Positions 7,873-16,431 of a DNA stretch of 32,995 nucleotides are shown here, in pieces; positions within the stretch are counted from its first letter, which is position 1; every line of letters starts with the position of its first letter. Made by a program: the position numbers and the translations under genes. Source of the stretch: Shimia litoralis (lineage in GTDB: Bacteria; Pseudomonadota; Alphaproteobacteria; Rhodobacterales; Rhodobacteraceae); the NCBI RefSeq assembly GCF_005518135.1, contig NZ_SULI01000019.1, forward strand, positions 29,631-62,625. Direction: 5' to 3'. Below the pieces are notes generated by a model. That model searched no databases and was not told where the DNA came from. It saw only the letters and a program-made list of their open reading frames with translations.

Positions 7873-9024
7873 ATGCGAAACTCAAGACGTGGGGAAGTCG
7901 ATCCCTTTATTGTGATGGATGTCATGGAAGCGGCCCGTCAGGCCGAAGCCGCCGGACGCCATATTATCCATATGGAAGTCGGCCAGCCCAGCACTGCCGC
8001 TCCGAAAGCGGCCAGAGATGCGCTGACTGAGACAATGCAGTCGGATGCGCTTGGATATACGGTGGCGCTTGGGCTTCCGGCGCTGCGCCAGCGGATCGCC
8101 AAACTGTATGGTGACTGGTACGATGTGGATCTTGATCCAAACCGTGTAATTGTCACGCCGGGATCATCGGGTGCCTTTTTGTTGGCGTTTTCCGCCCTGT
8201 TTGATGCAGGCGACTCGGTGGCGATCGGTGCCCCAGGGTATCCGTCATATCGTCAAATTCTTAAGGCTTTGTCGTTGAACCCTGTCGATCTTCAGACTGC
8301 GCCGGAAAACCGGTTGCAACCGGTGCCCGATGATTTCGCAGAGTTGGATGTTCAGGGCCTCATGGTGGCCTCTCCGGCGAATCCGACGGGCACGATGTTG
8401 GATAAAACAGCTATGACCGCCCTGATTGATGCTACGCAGGCAAAAGGCGCAGCATTTATCAGTGACGAGATTTACCATGGCATTGAATACGAAGCCAAGG
8501 CTGTGACGGCCCTTGAAATGACCGACGACTGTTATGTCATCAATTCGTTCTCCAAGTATTTTAGCATGACGGGCTGGCGTGCGGGATGGATGGTGGTGCC
8601 AGAGGATCATGTGCGATTGATCGAACGGTTGGCACAAAACATGTTCATCTGCGCGCCGCACGTGTCCCAAGTGGCCGCTCTGGCCGCGATGGACTGTGAT
8701 GATGAATTGCGCGGCAACCTTGCCGTTTACACACGCAACCGACAGATGATGATCGAAGGCTTGCCCAAGGCAGGGTTCACCAAATTTGCGCCGCCTGATG
8801 GCGCCTTTTATGTCTATGTAGACGTCAGCGACTTTACCAATGATAGCCGCCAGTTCGCCCGTGATATTCTTGATGAAGTTGGTGTCGCGGTCACACCGGG
8901 TCTGGATTTTGACCCGATCAGAGGCGCGGGCACATTACGGTTTTCATATGCAAGGTCTTCACAAGATATCGCGGACGGGCTTGAACGACTTGCACGCTTT
9001 ATGCGGACCCATGGCCACGTGTGA
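7873..9024 (+). CDS. PLP-dependent aminotransferase, class I/II
   Basis: A 383-residue fold-type I aminotransferase. Markers in order: MEVGQPSTAAP (36-44), LGYTVALGLPALRQRIA, VTPGSSGAFLLAF (substrate/PLP phosphate region), SPANPTGTMLD (167-177, PLP ring), SDEIYHGIEYE (Asp198 contacts the PLP nitrogen), and the Schiff-base lysine Lys228 in NSFSKYFSMTGWRAGW. The C-terminal FSYARSSQDI supplies the carboxylate-binding arginine. The amino donor and acceptor cannot be assigned; aspartate/alanine or branched-chain type are all possible. I prefer the ATG at 7873 because an AGGGACG site lies 7 bases upstream; the ATG at 7849 would overlap the divergent M48 start. Confidence 0.92.
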   Translation: MRNSRRGEVDPFIVMDVMEAARQAEAAGRHIIHMEVGQPSTAAPKAARDALTETMQSDALGYTVALGLPALRQRIAKLYGDWYDVDLDPNRVIVTPGSSGAFLLAFSALFDAGDSVAIGAPGYPSYRQILKALSLNPVDLQTAPENRLQPVPDDFAELDVQGLMVASPANPTGTMLDKTAMTALIDATQAKGAAFISDEIYHGIEYEAKAVTALEMTDDCYVINSFSKYFSMTGWRAGWMVVPEDHVRLIERLAQNMFICAPHVSQVAALAAMDCDDELRGNLAVYTRNRQMMIEGLPKAGFTKFAPPDGAFYVYVDVSDFTNDSRQFARDILDEVGVAVTPGLDFDPIRGAGTLRFSYARSSQDIADGLERLARFMRTHGHV

Positions 9025-9081
9025 TATGTTCAGTTCGCGAAATTTAGGCTAGGCATTGAATCACACAAACCGGAGCACCGG

Positions 9082-10305
9082 ATGCGCAGAATACTGAGTT
9101 TTCTTTTTGTCCTGTTATGGGCGTCGGTCGGGCACGCACAAGACTTCACGGGGTTGGCCCGCGTGTCTCCTGCTCAGAGCAAGCTGTCTGAGGGCTGGCA
9201 GGGCGCTGTGCGGCTCGAGCTTGGCTTGTCGCAAGGTGTGCCATGGCGCATTTTCCAACTTGATGACCCGCGCCGGATGGTGCTGGATTTTCGCGAAGTC
9301 GACTGGAGCGGATTTGATCGCGATGCGTTGGGGCAGGCCGAGGGGATTTCCGATATCCGGTTCGGCCAATTCCGCCCAGGCTGGAGCCGAATGGTGTTTG
9401 ACCTTGAGGTGCCCTTGGTTGTTGAAACTGCGGGCCTTGTGGTGGATCAGACCACCGGTGGGGCGCTCTTGACGATCGATCTTGCGCGGCGCAGCGACGA
9501 AATTTATGCGCGCCATGCTGGCGCTCCGCGTGATCCACGTTGGGATTTGCCGCCTGCTGTTGAAACAACACCATCACCGCGCCAGACCAAGCCCGACTGG
9601 GCGCCGATTGTCGTCGTGCTTGACCCCGGTCATGGCGGGATTGATGTCGGAGCTGAACGTGACGGAACCCAAGAGAAGTCATTGATGCTGCAGTTTGCCC
9701 GCGAGGTGCGTGACAGCTTGCGGCGTGCAGGCGGGTTCGACGTCATTCTGACCCGGGACGGCGACCATTTTGTTTCGCTTGAACGGCGCGTGTCCCTTGC
9801 GCATGATGCGGGCGCTGATGTGTTCATTTCGTTGCATGCGGACGCGCTCCAGCAAGGTCATGCACGGGGCGCAACGGTGTACACCCTGTCGGATGAGGCG
9901 TCAGATGCAGCGTCTGCCATTTTGGCAGAACGCCATGATCGTGATGACATATTGGCGGGTATCGATTTGTCGGGGGCCGATGACGAAGTCGCCGATGTTT
10001 TGTTAGATCTCGCGCGGTTGGAAACACGACCACGCACCGCACTTTTGGCGGCAAATTTGATCTCGTCAATGCACACAGCGAGTGGAAGTTTGAACAAGAA
10101 ACCGCATCGTGTGGCAGGGTTTTCGGTCTTGAAAGCTGCCGATATCCCGTCTGTCCTGATCGAAGTGGGGTTTTTGTCGTCTCCACAAGATCTTGCCAAC
10201 CTGCGGGATCCAAACTGGCGTGCGGTGATGGCGGGGGCCATTCGTGATGGGATACAGGCTTGGGTCGACGAAGACAAAGCTCTGCGTGATTTGGTCCGCC
10301 AGTAA
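9082..10305 (+). CDS. N-acetylmuramoyl-L-alanine amidase (AMIN + Amidase_3)
   Basis: A 407-residue periplasmic amidase that cleaves the bond between muramic acid and the peptide stem, usually for daughter-cell separation. Signal peptide 1-19 (ending in SVGHA, then QDF). Residues about 25-135 form a beta-rich AMIN domain (WRIFQLDDPRRMVLDFREVDW and SDIRFGQFRPGWSRMVFDL) for septal peptidoglycan targeting. The zinc catalytic domain starts near 175: VVLDPGHGGIDVGA (ligand His184), Glu198 in GTQEKSL, the ligand His of FISLHADAL, and catalytic Glu in PSVLIEVGFLSS. It lies directly ahead of the PBP1A gene, an arrangement I recall as common in Rhodobacteraceae, pairing a hydrolase with a synthase. A separate promoter at 10360-10388 indicates that mrcA can also be expressed alone. 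Confidence 0.95.
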   Translation: MRRILSFLFVLLWASVGHAQDFTGLARVSPAQSKLSEGWQGAVRLELGLSQGVPWRIFQLDDPRRMVLDFREVDWSGFDRDALGQAEGISDIRFGQFRPGWSRMVFDLEVPLVVETAGLVVDQTTGGALLTIDLARRSDEIYARHAGAPRDPRWDLPPAVETTPSPRQTKPDWAPIVVVLDPGHGGIDVGAERDGTQEKSLMLQFAREVRDSLRRAGGFDVILTRDGDHFVSLERRVSLAHDAGADVFISLHADALQQGHARGATVYTLSDEASDAASAILAERHDRDDILAGIDLSGADDEVADVLLDLARLETRPRTALLAANLISSMHTASGSLNKKPHRVAGFSVLKAADIPSVLIEVGFLSSPQDLANLRDPNWRAVMAGAIRDGIQAWVDEDKALRDLVRQ

Positions 10306-10359
10306 GAATAATGTGGAATTTTCAGGCAAAAAGACGCGCAGTAATGAGCCGCTAGTGTT

Positions 10360-10388
10360 TTGACCGCCCCGAAGCCAACCTATATAGA
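10360..10388 (+). promoter_or_regulatory. Sigma70-like promoter for mrcA
   Basis: TTGACC (10360-10365) and TATAGA (10383-10388) are separated by 17 bases, a near-consensus housekeeping promoter. It predicts transcription starting near 10395, about 36 bases before the mrcA GTG. The elements are seen; activity is inferred. Confidence 0.6.
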
Positions 10389-10430
10389 GTCTAGTAGACA
10401 ACCCGAGCATGCGCGAGACAGGGGCCTAAT

Positions 10431-12983
10431 GTGCTGAGAGCAATTCTATCATTCTTTGGAACCATCTTCACCTTTGTGACGATGGGCGCAGCCGTTGTGG
10501 CACTGTCGATTGGGGCAGTATTTTGGATGTATGGGCGGGAATTGCCCAGCCACGAAAGCCTTGCGCAATACAAGCCGCCAACCATCAGCCGAATTTATTC
10601 CGGCGAGGGCAACATTATTGACGAATTTGCCAAAGAGCGGCGTCTTTTTGTGCCATCCGACCAAATTCCGGATTTGGTCAAACAGGCGTTTATCTCGGCG
10701 GAAGACAAAAACTTTTATCACCATCATGGATATGATGCGCGCGGCATCGCTGCTGCGGCCGTCGAGGCCGTGCGCTCGCGCGGGTCAAATGTGCGCGGGG
10801 CTTCGACCATCACGCAACAGGTTATGAAGAACTTCTTGTTGTCAGGGGACCGGCGCGCTGAGCGTAAGATCAAGGAAATTATTCTGGCCACCCGTGTCGA
10901 AGAGTCGTTGAGCAAAGATCAGATCCTTGAATTGTACATGAACGAGATCTTTCTGGGCCAAAACTCTTACGGGGTAGCCGCTGCCGCACAGACGTATTTC
11001 AACAAATCCCTGTCGGAACTGGCCCCACACGAGGCCGCCACGTTGGCGTCCATGCCCAAGGCACCTTCGGATTTTCATCCTGTGCGTCGCAAAGATCGCC
11101 TGATGTCACGCAGGAATTTTGTGCTCAAGGAAATGGCCGAAAACGGGTACATCACCCAAGCCGAGTATGAATCTGAAAAGGCGCTCCCCCTTCGGTCGGT
11201 GCAAAACGGCGATTTCGAGAGTTTCAAATCCGCGTTGCCACCACGTGATTACTTTTCTGACGAAATTCGCCGCCAGCTCAGCGTGGACTTTGGCGAAGAG
11301 GAGTTTTTCTCGGGGGGGATGACAGTGAGTGCAACCGTTGACCCCGCAATGCAGGACATTGCCGCCAAGGCGCTGCAGCGGGCGTTGGAAAAATATGACC
11401 GGTCGCAGGGCCTGTGGCGCGGAACAGGTAAAACCCTGAGCGCGGAACAGATGGTCGATGAAGCGACTTGGCGTGAGGCGCTCGCAAATGTGGACGTCCC
11501 GCGTGATGTCAAACTTGAAGGCACATGGTACCCCGCCGTGGTCCTGAGTGTCGGTGCATCCGAGGCCAAGATCGGCATTGCAAAGCTTACGGACGACGGC
11601 ACGCATGTGATCACACCAAAAGATGTGACTTGGGCACGCAAAGTTTTGCCAGATGGCAAACGGGGCAAAAAGGCGAAGGTTGCAGGGGATTTGCTTGAGA
11701 CTGGCGATGTCATTTTGGTGCGCGCCATTACCAAGGATGACGGCGGCGAGTTCGTGCGGTGGTCATTGCGCCAAGTGCCCGAAGTTCAAGGTGGCTTTAT
11801 GGCCATGGACGTCAACAACGGGCGTGTCATCGCGATGCAAGGCGGCTTTAGCTATCAGGACTCTGTGTTCAACCGTGCCACGCAGGCCAAGCGTCAACCC
11901 GGATCAAGTTTCAAACCATTTGTGTATGCATCAGCGCTGGATAGCGGGTATTCCCCGGCAACAATCGTGATTGACGCGCCTATCGAAATCAACACGCCGC
12001 AAGGCGTTTGGCGTCCGCGCAACTCGTCCAACAAATTCTATGGCCCGACACCGCTTCGGACAGGTATCGAGTATTCGAGAAACCTGATGACCATCCGTCT
12101 GGCGCAAGAGGTCGGGATGAATGTTGTCGCAAATTATGCCGAACGTTTTGGCGTCTATGATAGCATGGGCGAATTCTTGGCCAACTCTTTGGGTTCAGAA
12201 GAAACCACATTGTTTAAGATGGTGGCGGCTTATGCGATGTTTGCCAACGGTGGTGAACGTGTGGAACCGACATTGGTTGACCGTGTTCAGGATAGATATG
12301 GCAAAACCATCTATCGCCACGACAAACGCGATTGCACCGATTGTGCCCAAGCCGACATTGCGGCGTCTCGGGGGCCAAGAATTGTATCAAACCGTGAACG
12401 TGTGATGGATGCTGTGACGGCGTATCAGCTGACGTCGATGATGCAGGGCGTTGTCCAGCGCGGCACGGCGGCAAGCGCGATCAATCTGCCGGTGCCTGTC
12501 GCCGGCAAAACCGGCACTACAAATGAAGCCAAAGACGTCTGGTTTATCGGGTTTACAAACACTTTGGTGGCGGGCTGTTATATCGGCCATGACCGACCAC
12601 GTCCCCTTGGGCGGGGGACTTATGGGGGCAACACCTGTGGGCCCGTGTTCCAAGAGTTCATGAAAGAAGCCATCGAAGAATATGGTGCGGGCAAATTCCG
12701 TGTCCCGCCCGGCGGCCATTTCATCAAGATCGACCGGTATACAGGGGCGCGCCTGTCTGACGATGCGTCCGGCCCTGCGGTTGTCGCGGAATATTTCCGT
12801 GACGGAGAGGAACCTGTCTTTGGCATCACCTATGATGGTGGCTTTGCGATGGGTGCCAACCTGCCGTTGGTCGAAGAAGTCGAAACCTATGGTGGTCGTG
12901 AAGTGACGACTTCAAGTGGTAAAAAGGCCGTCGTCGGGCCAAAGGCTGATTTTGGCACACTGAGTTCGGGGGGGCTGTATTAG
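10431..12983 (+). CDS. mrcA: Penicillin-binding protein 1A (bifunctional transglycosylase/transpeptidase)
   Basis: An 850-residue class A PBP that polymerises and crosslinks peptidoglycan. The N-terminal anchor is at about 10-33. The GT51 domain has Glu91 in SAEDKNFYHHHG, RGASTITQQVMKN (123-135), the RKIKEI block and LELYMNEIFLGQNSYGV. An OB-like insert (about 320-445) separates the domains. The transpeptidase has SSFK at 492-495 (catalytic Ser492), SRN at 549-551 and KTGTT at 693-697. A CxxC pair (DCTDC, about 635-638) follows the conserved DRVQDRYG. The start is a GTG with an AGGGGC site upstream. The last 72 bases overlap the convergent DUF418-like gene, which is unusual for such a conserved gene. 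Confidence 0.97.
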   Translation: MLRAILSFFGTIFTFVTMGAAVVALSIGAVFWMYGRELPSHESLAQYKPPTISRIYSGEGNIIDEFAKERRLFVPSDQIPDLVKQAFISAEDKNFYHHHGYDARGIAAAAVEAVRSRGSNVRGASTITQQVMKNFLLSGDRRAERKIKEIILATRVEESLSKDQILELYMNEIFLGQNSYGVAAAAQTYFNKSLSELAPHEAATLASMPKAPSDFHPVRRKDRLMSRRNFVLKEMAENGYITQAEYESEKALPLRSVQNGDFESFKSALPPRDYFSDEIRRQLSVDFGEEEFFSGGMTVSATVDPAMQDIAAKALQRALEKYDRSQGLWRGTGKTLSAEQMVDEATWREALANVDVPRDVKLEGTWYPAVVLSVGASEAKIGIAKLTDDGTHVITPKDVTWARKVLPDGKRGKKAKVAGDLLETGDVILVRAITKDDGGEFVRWSLRQVPEVQGGFMAMDVNNGRVIAMQGGFSYQDSVFNRATQAKRQPGSSFKPFVYASALDSGYSPATIVIDAPIEINTPQGVWRPRNSSNKFYGPTPLRTGIEYSRNLMTIRLAQEVGMNVVANYAERFGVYDSMGEFLANSLGSEETTLFKMVAAYAMFANGGERVEPTLVDRVQDRYGKTIYRHDKRDCTDCAQADIAASRGPRIVSNRERVMDAVTAYQLTSMMQGVVQRGTAASAINLPVPVAGKTGTTNEAKDVWFIGFTNTLVAGCYIGHDRPRPLGRGTYGGNTCGPVFQEFMKEAIEEYGAGKFRVPPGGHFIKIDRYTGARLSDDASGPAVVAEYFRDGEEPVFGITYDGGFAMGANLPLVEEVETYGGREVTTSSGKKAVVGPKADFGTLSSGGLY

Positions 12984-14048
12984 GCCCTGTGTTACCCCCG
13001 CCGTCTGGCGCATCAAGGCCTCGATGGGTCCGCGTTTGAACACGCGGGACCAAGCATAGGCATAGATCACAGCGCAAGCGATAAAGGCGAACGACCATGT
13101 CAGGGCGCTTTGGGCTGAGGCCTCTGACTCGATCAATTGCAGGGCTTCCAGACATCCCATGCCCACCAGAATATGGCCAATGTACAATGTCAGCGTTTGC
13201 CGACCTGCGGGCGCACATATGGCTGTAAGCCCGAACCGTTTCGTGATCGGTGCCAAGGTCAGACACAAAGAGCACAAGATCATCGCGGCGCCGCTGCCAG
13301 CTAGGATATACAGTGGCATCGGAGGCACTGGTGCTGTGGTCAAGAGTTCTGCCAGCTCGGGATCTGTTGTCATCACCAGCGCGCGAAGTCCCCAAGACAC
13401 ACCTTCGGCGACGCTGACACACGCCAAACCAATGAGCCCAAGGCGCACCTGAACGCGACGGTCACTCAGTGACGCCCGCGCCAGTACAAGCCCCAAGAGC
13501 ATAAAGCTGAGCCAGGGGATGACTGGATGCCATCCGTTGAAAAACAGATTGCGGATAAACCCTGTGACCGTCCAAAAGTCCTCGTACGTATAAGTGTCCC
13601 AGTTCCAGCCCGCGTCGTAATCCAAGGTCAAAATCATCACGACAAACGCCACGTTCAACAGCACGATTGCGCTCCAGATCCATCTGGAGGCAAGCGGAAT
13701 GAAGAAGGCGGCGAACAGAAAATAGAACGCATAATAGTGCAGAATATCAGCGTCAAAAATGAGGCTGTTCCCCAAGCCAATACACAAAAGAAACACAGAT
13801 CTGCGGACTGTCACCGACAAGCTCTGGCCAAAAGCAATGCCAGAGGCACCCAATCCCAACCCAAGCCCCGCAAGAACAACAAAACTTGCGGCGGCGCGTC
13901 CTTGTAGGGCTTCGGTAAACTGCCATGCCAAACTTGTGTCGGGTTTAACTCCGATGACCACTGAGAAGTTGACAATCACCATCCCTGCAAAGGCAATAAA
14001 TCGGGCGAGGTCTAATCCCTCAAGGCGCGAAGATTTGGTGTCAGTCAC
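12912..14048 (-). CDS. Polytopic membrane protein, DUF418/acyltransferase-like
   Basis: A 378-residue membrane protein with about ten hydrophobic segments. The N-terminal LEGLDLARFIAFAGMVIVNFSVV resembles the opening of the DUF418/DUF1624/acyltransferase-3 superfamily, whose members often have R-x-x-x-LDxxR near helix 1. The C-terminal AYAWSRVFKRGPIEALMRQTAG matches the typical DUF418 ending (W-x-R-x-F-x-x-G-P-x-E-x-L). Members are thought to be acyl transferases acting on envelope molecules, but DUF418 has no settled reaction. The last 24 codons run antisense over the end of mrcA. It sits on the opposite strand between mrcA and prfB, so it looks inserted into an otherwise co-oriented block. 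Confidence 0.75.
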   Translation of the reverse strand: MTDTKSSRLEGLDLARFIAFAGMVIVNFSVVIGVKPDTSLAWQFTEALQGRAAASFVVLAGLGLGLGASGIAFGQSLSVTVRRSVFLLCIGLGNSLIFDADILHYYAFYFLFAAFFIPLASRWIWSAIVLLNVAFVVMILTLDYDAGWNWDTYTYEDFWTVTGFIRNLFFNGWHPVIPWLSFMLLGLVLARASLSDRRVQVRLGLIGLACVSVAEGVSWGLRALVMTTDPELAELLTTAPVPPMPLYILAGSGAAMILCSLCLTLAPITKRFGLTAICAPAGRQTLTLYIGHILVGMGCLEALQLIESEASAQSALTWSFAFIACAVIYAYAWSRVFKRGPIEALMRQTAGVTQGLIQPPRTQCAKISLWPDDGLFTT

Positions 14049-14144
14049 TGTTTATGATCCTGAATTGGTCCTATTTTCTGAAAGCAATATGTGGGGCACC
14101 TTTGGTTTTGACAAGTTCAACGCGGCATTGCCTTGCTCGCACAC

Positions 14145-14166
14145 CACGGGTGGTTTATCACCCGTG
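14145..14166 (+). repeat. Perfect 8-bp hairpin in the prfB leader
   Basis: CACGGGTG (14145-14152) pairs perfectly with CACCCGTG (14159-14166) around GTTTAT, ending 26 bases before the prfB ATG. It could be a leader-RNA hairpin or a protein-binding palindrome. There is no T-run after it. Confidence 0.4.
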
Positions 14167-14192
14167 TCTGAAATCACAGGACGGACCAACCG

Positions 14193-15320
14193 ATGCGCGC
14201 CGAGATACAGAACACCGTAACGGAAATTAACAAGTCGCTCGAGTTGTTGCGTCAACGGCTGGATTGGGAAACAGCCCCTTACCGTCTCGAGGAGTTCAAT
14301 GCCCGGGTTGAAGACCCTGATTTGTGGAACGACCCTGAAGCGGCCCAAAAACTGATGCGCGAACGCCAGACCTTGGTGGATGCCATGCAGGTGTGTAGTT
14401 CCATTGAAACAGATTTGAACGACAACATCGAACTGATCGAACTTGGTGAGATGGAAGAGGACGACGAGGTCATTTCCGAAGCAGAAGACGCCCTAAAAGC
14501 TTTGGCGATCACTGCAGCGGAAAAAGAGCTCGAGGCGCTGCTGGATGGCGAAGCCGATGGCAATGACACGTTTCTGGAAATCAACTCTGGGGCAGGGGGC
14601 ACCGAAAGTTGTGACTGGGCCAGTATGCTGGCACGGATGTATGTCCGTTGGGCCGAAAAGAAGGGCTATAAAGTCGAGTTGCAGTCCGAAACATCCGGGG
14701 AAGAGGCCGGTATCAAATCGGCCGCCTACAAGATTTCGGGGCACAATGCTTATGGTTGGCTGAAATCGGAAAGCGGTGTGCATCGTCTGGTGCGCATTTC
14801 GCCTTATGACTCGGCTGCCAAGCGCCACACATCATTCAGTTCCATTTGGGTGTACCCTGTTGTGGATGACAATATCGACATCGAGGTCAACCCGGCCGAC
14901 ATTCGCATTGATACGTATCGTTCGTCCGGCGCGGGCGGTCAGCACGTGAACACCACGGACTCTGCCGTGCGGATTACCCACCATCCGACGGGTATCGTTG
15001 TGACCAGCTCTGAAAAATCCCAACACCAAAACCGTGACATTGCCATGAAGGCGCTGAAGTCTCGTTTGTATCAACAAGAGCTGGATCGCCGGAACGCTGC
15101 AATCAACGAAGCGCACGAAAATAAGGGCGATGCCGGTTGGGGAAACCAAATCCGGTCATATGTGTTGCAGCCGTATCAAATGGTGAAGGATTTGCGCACA
15201 AATTTCGAAACGTCAGACACAAAAGGCGTTTTGGATGGGGATCTGGATGGCTTTATGGCCGCCACATTGGCAATGAATGTCGCAGGCAAAAGCCGAGCAG
15301 ACGCGCAAAGCGAAGATTAG
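14193..15320 (+). CDS. prfB: Peptide chain release factor 2
   Basis: A 375-residue class I release factor that reads UGA and UAA. It has a helical N-terminal domain, the [15 protein letters not shown] block, the codon-recognition tripeptide Ser-Pro-Tyr at 203-205 ([16 protein letters not shown]. coli has SPF at 205-207), and the peptidyl-hydrolysis GGQ at 248-250 ([17 protein letters not shown]). A GGACGGA site precedes the ATG. The reading frame is continuous: there is no in-frame TGA near codon 26, so the autoregulatory +1 frameshift of E. coli prfB is absent. Its divergent neighbour is the DUF418-like gene, with a hairpin at 14145-14166 between them. Confidence 0.97.
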   Translation: MRAEIQNTVTEINKSLELLRQRLDWETAPYRLEEFNARVEDPDLWNDPEAAQKLMRERQTLVDAMQVCSSIETDLNDNIELIELGEMEEDDEVISEAEDALKALAITAAEKELEALLDGEADGNDTFLEINSGAGGTESCDWASMLARMYVRWAEKKGYKVELQSETSGEEAGIKSAAYKISGHNAYGWLKSESGVHRLVRISPYDSAAKRHTSFSSIWVYPVVDDNIDIEVNPADIRIDTYRSSGAGGQHVNTTDSAVRITHHPTGIVVTSSEKSQHQNRDIAMKALKSRLYQQELDRRNAAINEAHENKGDAGWGNQIRSYVLQPYQMVKDLRTNFETSDTKGVLDGDLDGFMAATLAMNVAGKSRADAQSED

Positions 15321-15418
15321 TCCCAGTCTCTGTCTGACACCGCTCCTTTGGGGGCCGAATTGCGCGGTGCAAGCCGACGCAGGGTCCTGTTCCGAGGGCA
15401 TGCGGCGTGAATTCAACG

Positions 15419-15459
15419 CGTCGCAAGCCAATTTTCTTCCCTTCAAGCGACGAATTGGC
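15419..15459 (+). repeat. Nested, competing inverted repeats after prfB
   Basis: CGTCGC (15419-15424) matches GCGACG (15447-15452), and GCCAATT (15427-15433) matches AATTGGC (15453-15459). The two stems interleave, so only one can form unless a pseudoknot is made. They lie in the 220-base gap between prfB and the DUF2189 gene; I see no gene in that gap. Confidence 0.3.
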
Positions 15460-15540
15460 GCTGTCATATTCGTAAAGGTTGATTTGTTGCCCAAAAGCGG
15501 GTCTTGTTCTTTGAACTGACACACATTTTGGGAGGGATGG

Positions 15541-16317
15541 ATGCCAGAAACACCGAAACATGGTGTCCCGGAATTCGGGAGCGTGGATCTGGCGATGCTG
15601 CGCGAGGCTTTGCGTCTCGGTTGGCATGATTTCAGACGAAGACCCATATATGGTCTCGTGTTTTCAGCATTTTATGTGTTGGCGGGATGGATTCTCGCGT
15701 GGATCACGGTGCGCACTGGACAAACCTATTGGCTGGTTTTTGCAGCGATCGGATTCCCATTGATCGGACCGTTTGCAGCCGTTGGGCTCTACGAGGTCTC
15801 AAGACGGCTTGAGCAGGGCAGGGCGATGGACCTTTACGCCATTTTCGGTGTGATTGGACGGCAGAGCAAACGTCAGCTCCCGTCGATCTGTGCGGTGATC
15901 ATCATTGTCTTTCTCTTTTGGTTTTTTCTGGCGCACATGATTTTTGCACTGTTTCTGGGGCTATCCACAATGACAAATGTGTCTAGCTCGTTTGAAGTCT
16001 ACCTGAGCGGAAATGGCTTGATGATGTTGCTCTTTGGCTCAGCGGTCGGGGCCGCTTTCGCGCTATTGCTTTATATGATCACGGTGGTGTCGCTGCCTCT
16101 TTTGCTTGATCGTGAAGTGGACTTTGTGACTGCTATGATCGCCAGTTTCCAAGTTGTGACAGAGAATCCGGTTCCAATGCTGATGTGGGCAGGTTTCATT
16201 GCTCTGGCCACGTTCCTTGCGATGATTCCCGGGTTCTTTGGGCTGTTCATCGCGTTGCCATTGCTTGGGCATGCGACATGGCATCTGTATTCGCTGCTGA
16301 AGGCAGACGCAGAATAA
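15541..16317 (+). CDS. DUF2189 polytopic membrane protein
   Basis: A 258-residue inner-membrane protein with about six hydrophobic segments: 41-61 ([18 protein letters not shown]), 68-86 ([20 protein letters not shown]), 115-143 ([25 protein letters not shown]), 157-180, 182-192 and 213-240. The N-terminal [21 protein letters not shown] and the [18 protein letters not shown] block are typical of DUF2189. The last part ([24 protein letters not shown]) is the conserved cytoplasmic turn before the last helices. Function is not established for the family. A GGGAGGG site immediately precedes the ATG. It is convergent with the XRE regulator gene. Confidence 0.85.
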   Translation: MPETPKHGVPEFGSVDLAMLREALRLGWHDFRRRPIYGLVFSAFYVLAGWILAWITVRTGQTYWLVFAAIGFPLIGPFAAVGLYEVSRRLEQGRAMDLYAIFGVIGRQSKRQLPSICAVIIIVFLFWFFLAHMIFALFLGLSTMTNVSSSFEVYLSGNGLMMLLFGSAVGAAFALLLYMITVVSLPLLLDREVDFVTAMIASFQVVTENPVPMLMWAGFIALATFLAMIPGFFGLFIALPLLGHATWHLYSLLKADAE

Positions 16318-16431
16318 GTTGGGCGTCAGCACAACCAGAATGCGGACGCCCATACGTATTGTCTCTGAAACTCGCGTCACATTCCGTACAGGATGGCGTC
16401 AGGCGCGATGCGCCGTCAGCCCATACCTAGA

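Noticed and set aside
14108-14136. TTGACA at 14108 as part of a prfB promoter
   Set aside because: Good -35 match, but no acceptable -10 element 16-18 bases downstream.
14193-14280. Programmed frameshift in prfB
   Set aside because: No in-frame TGA is present at the usual position; the frame is continuous from the ATG.
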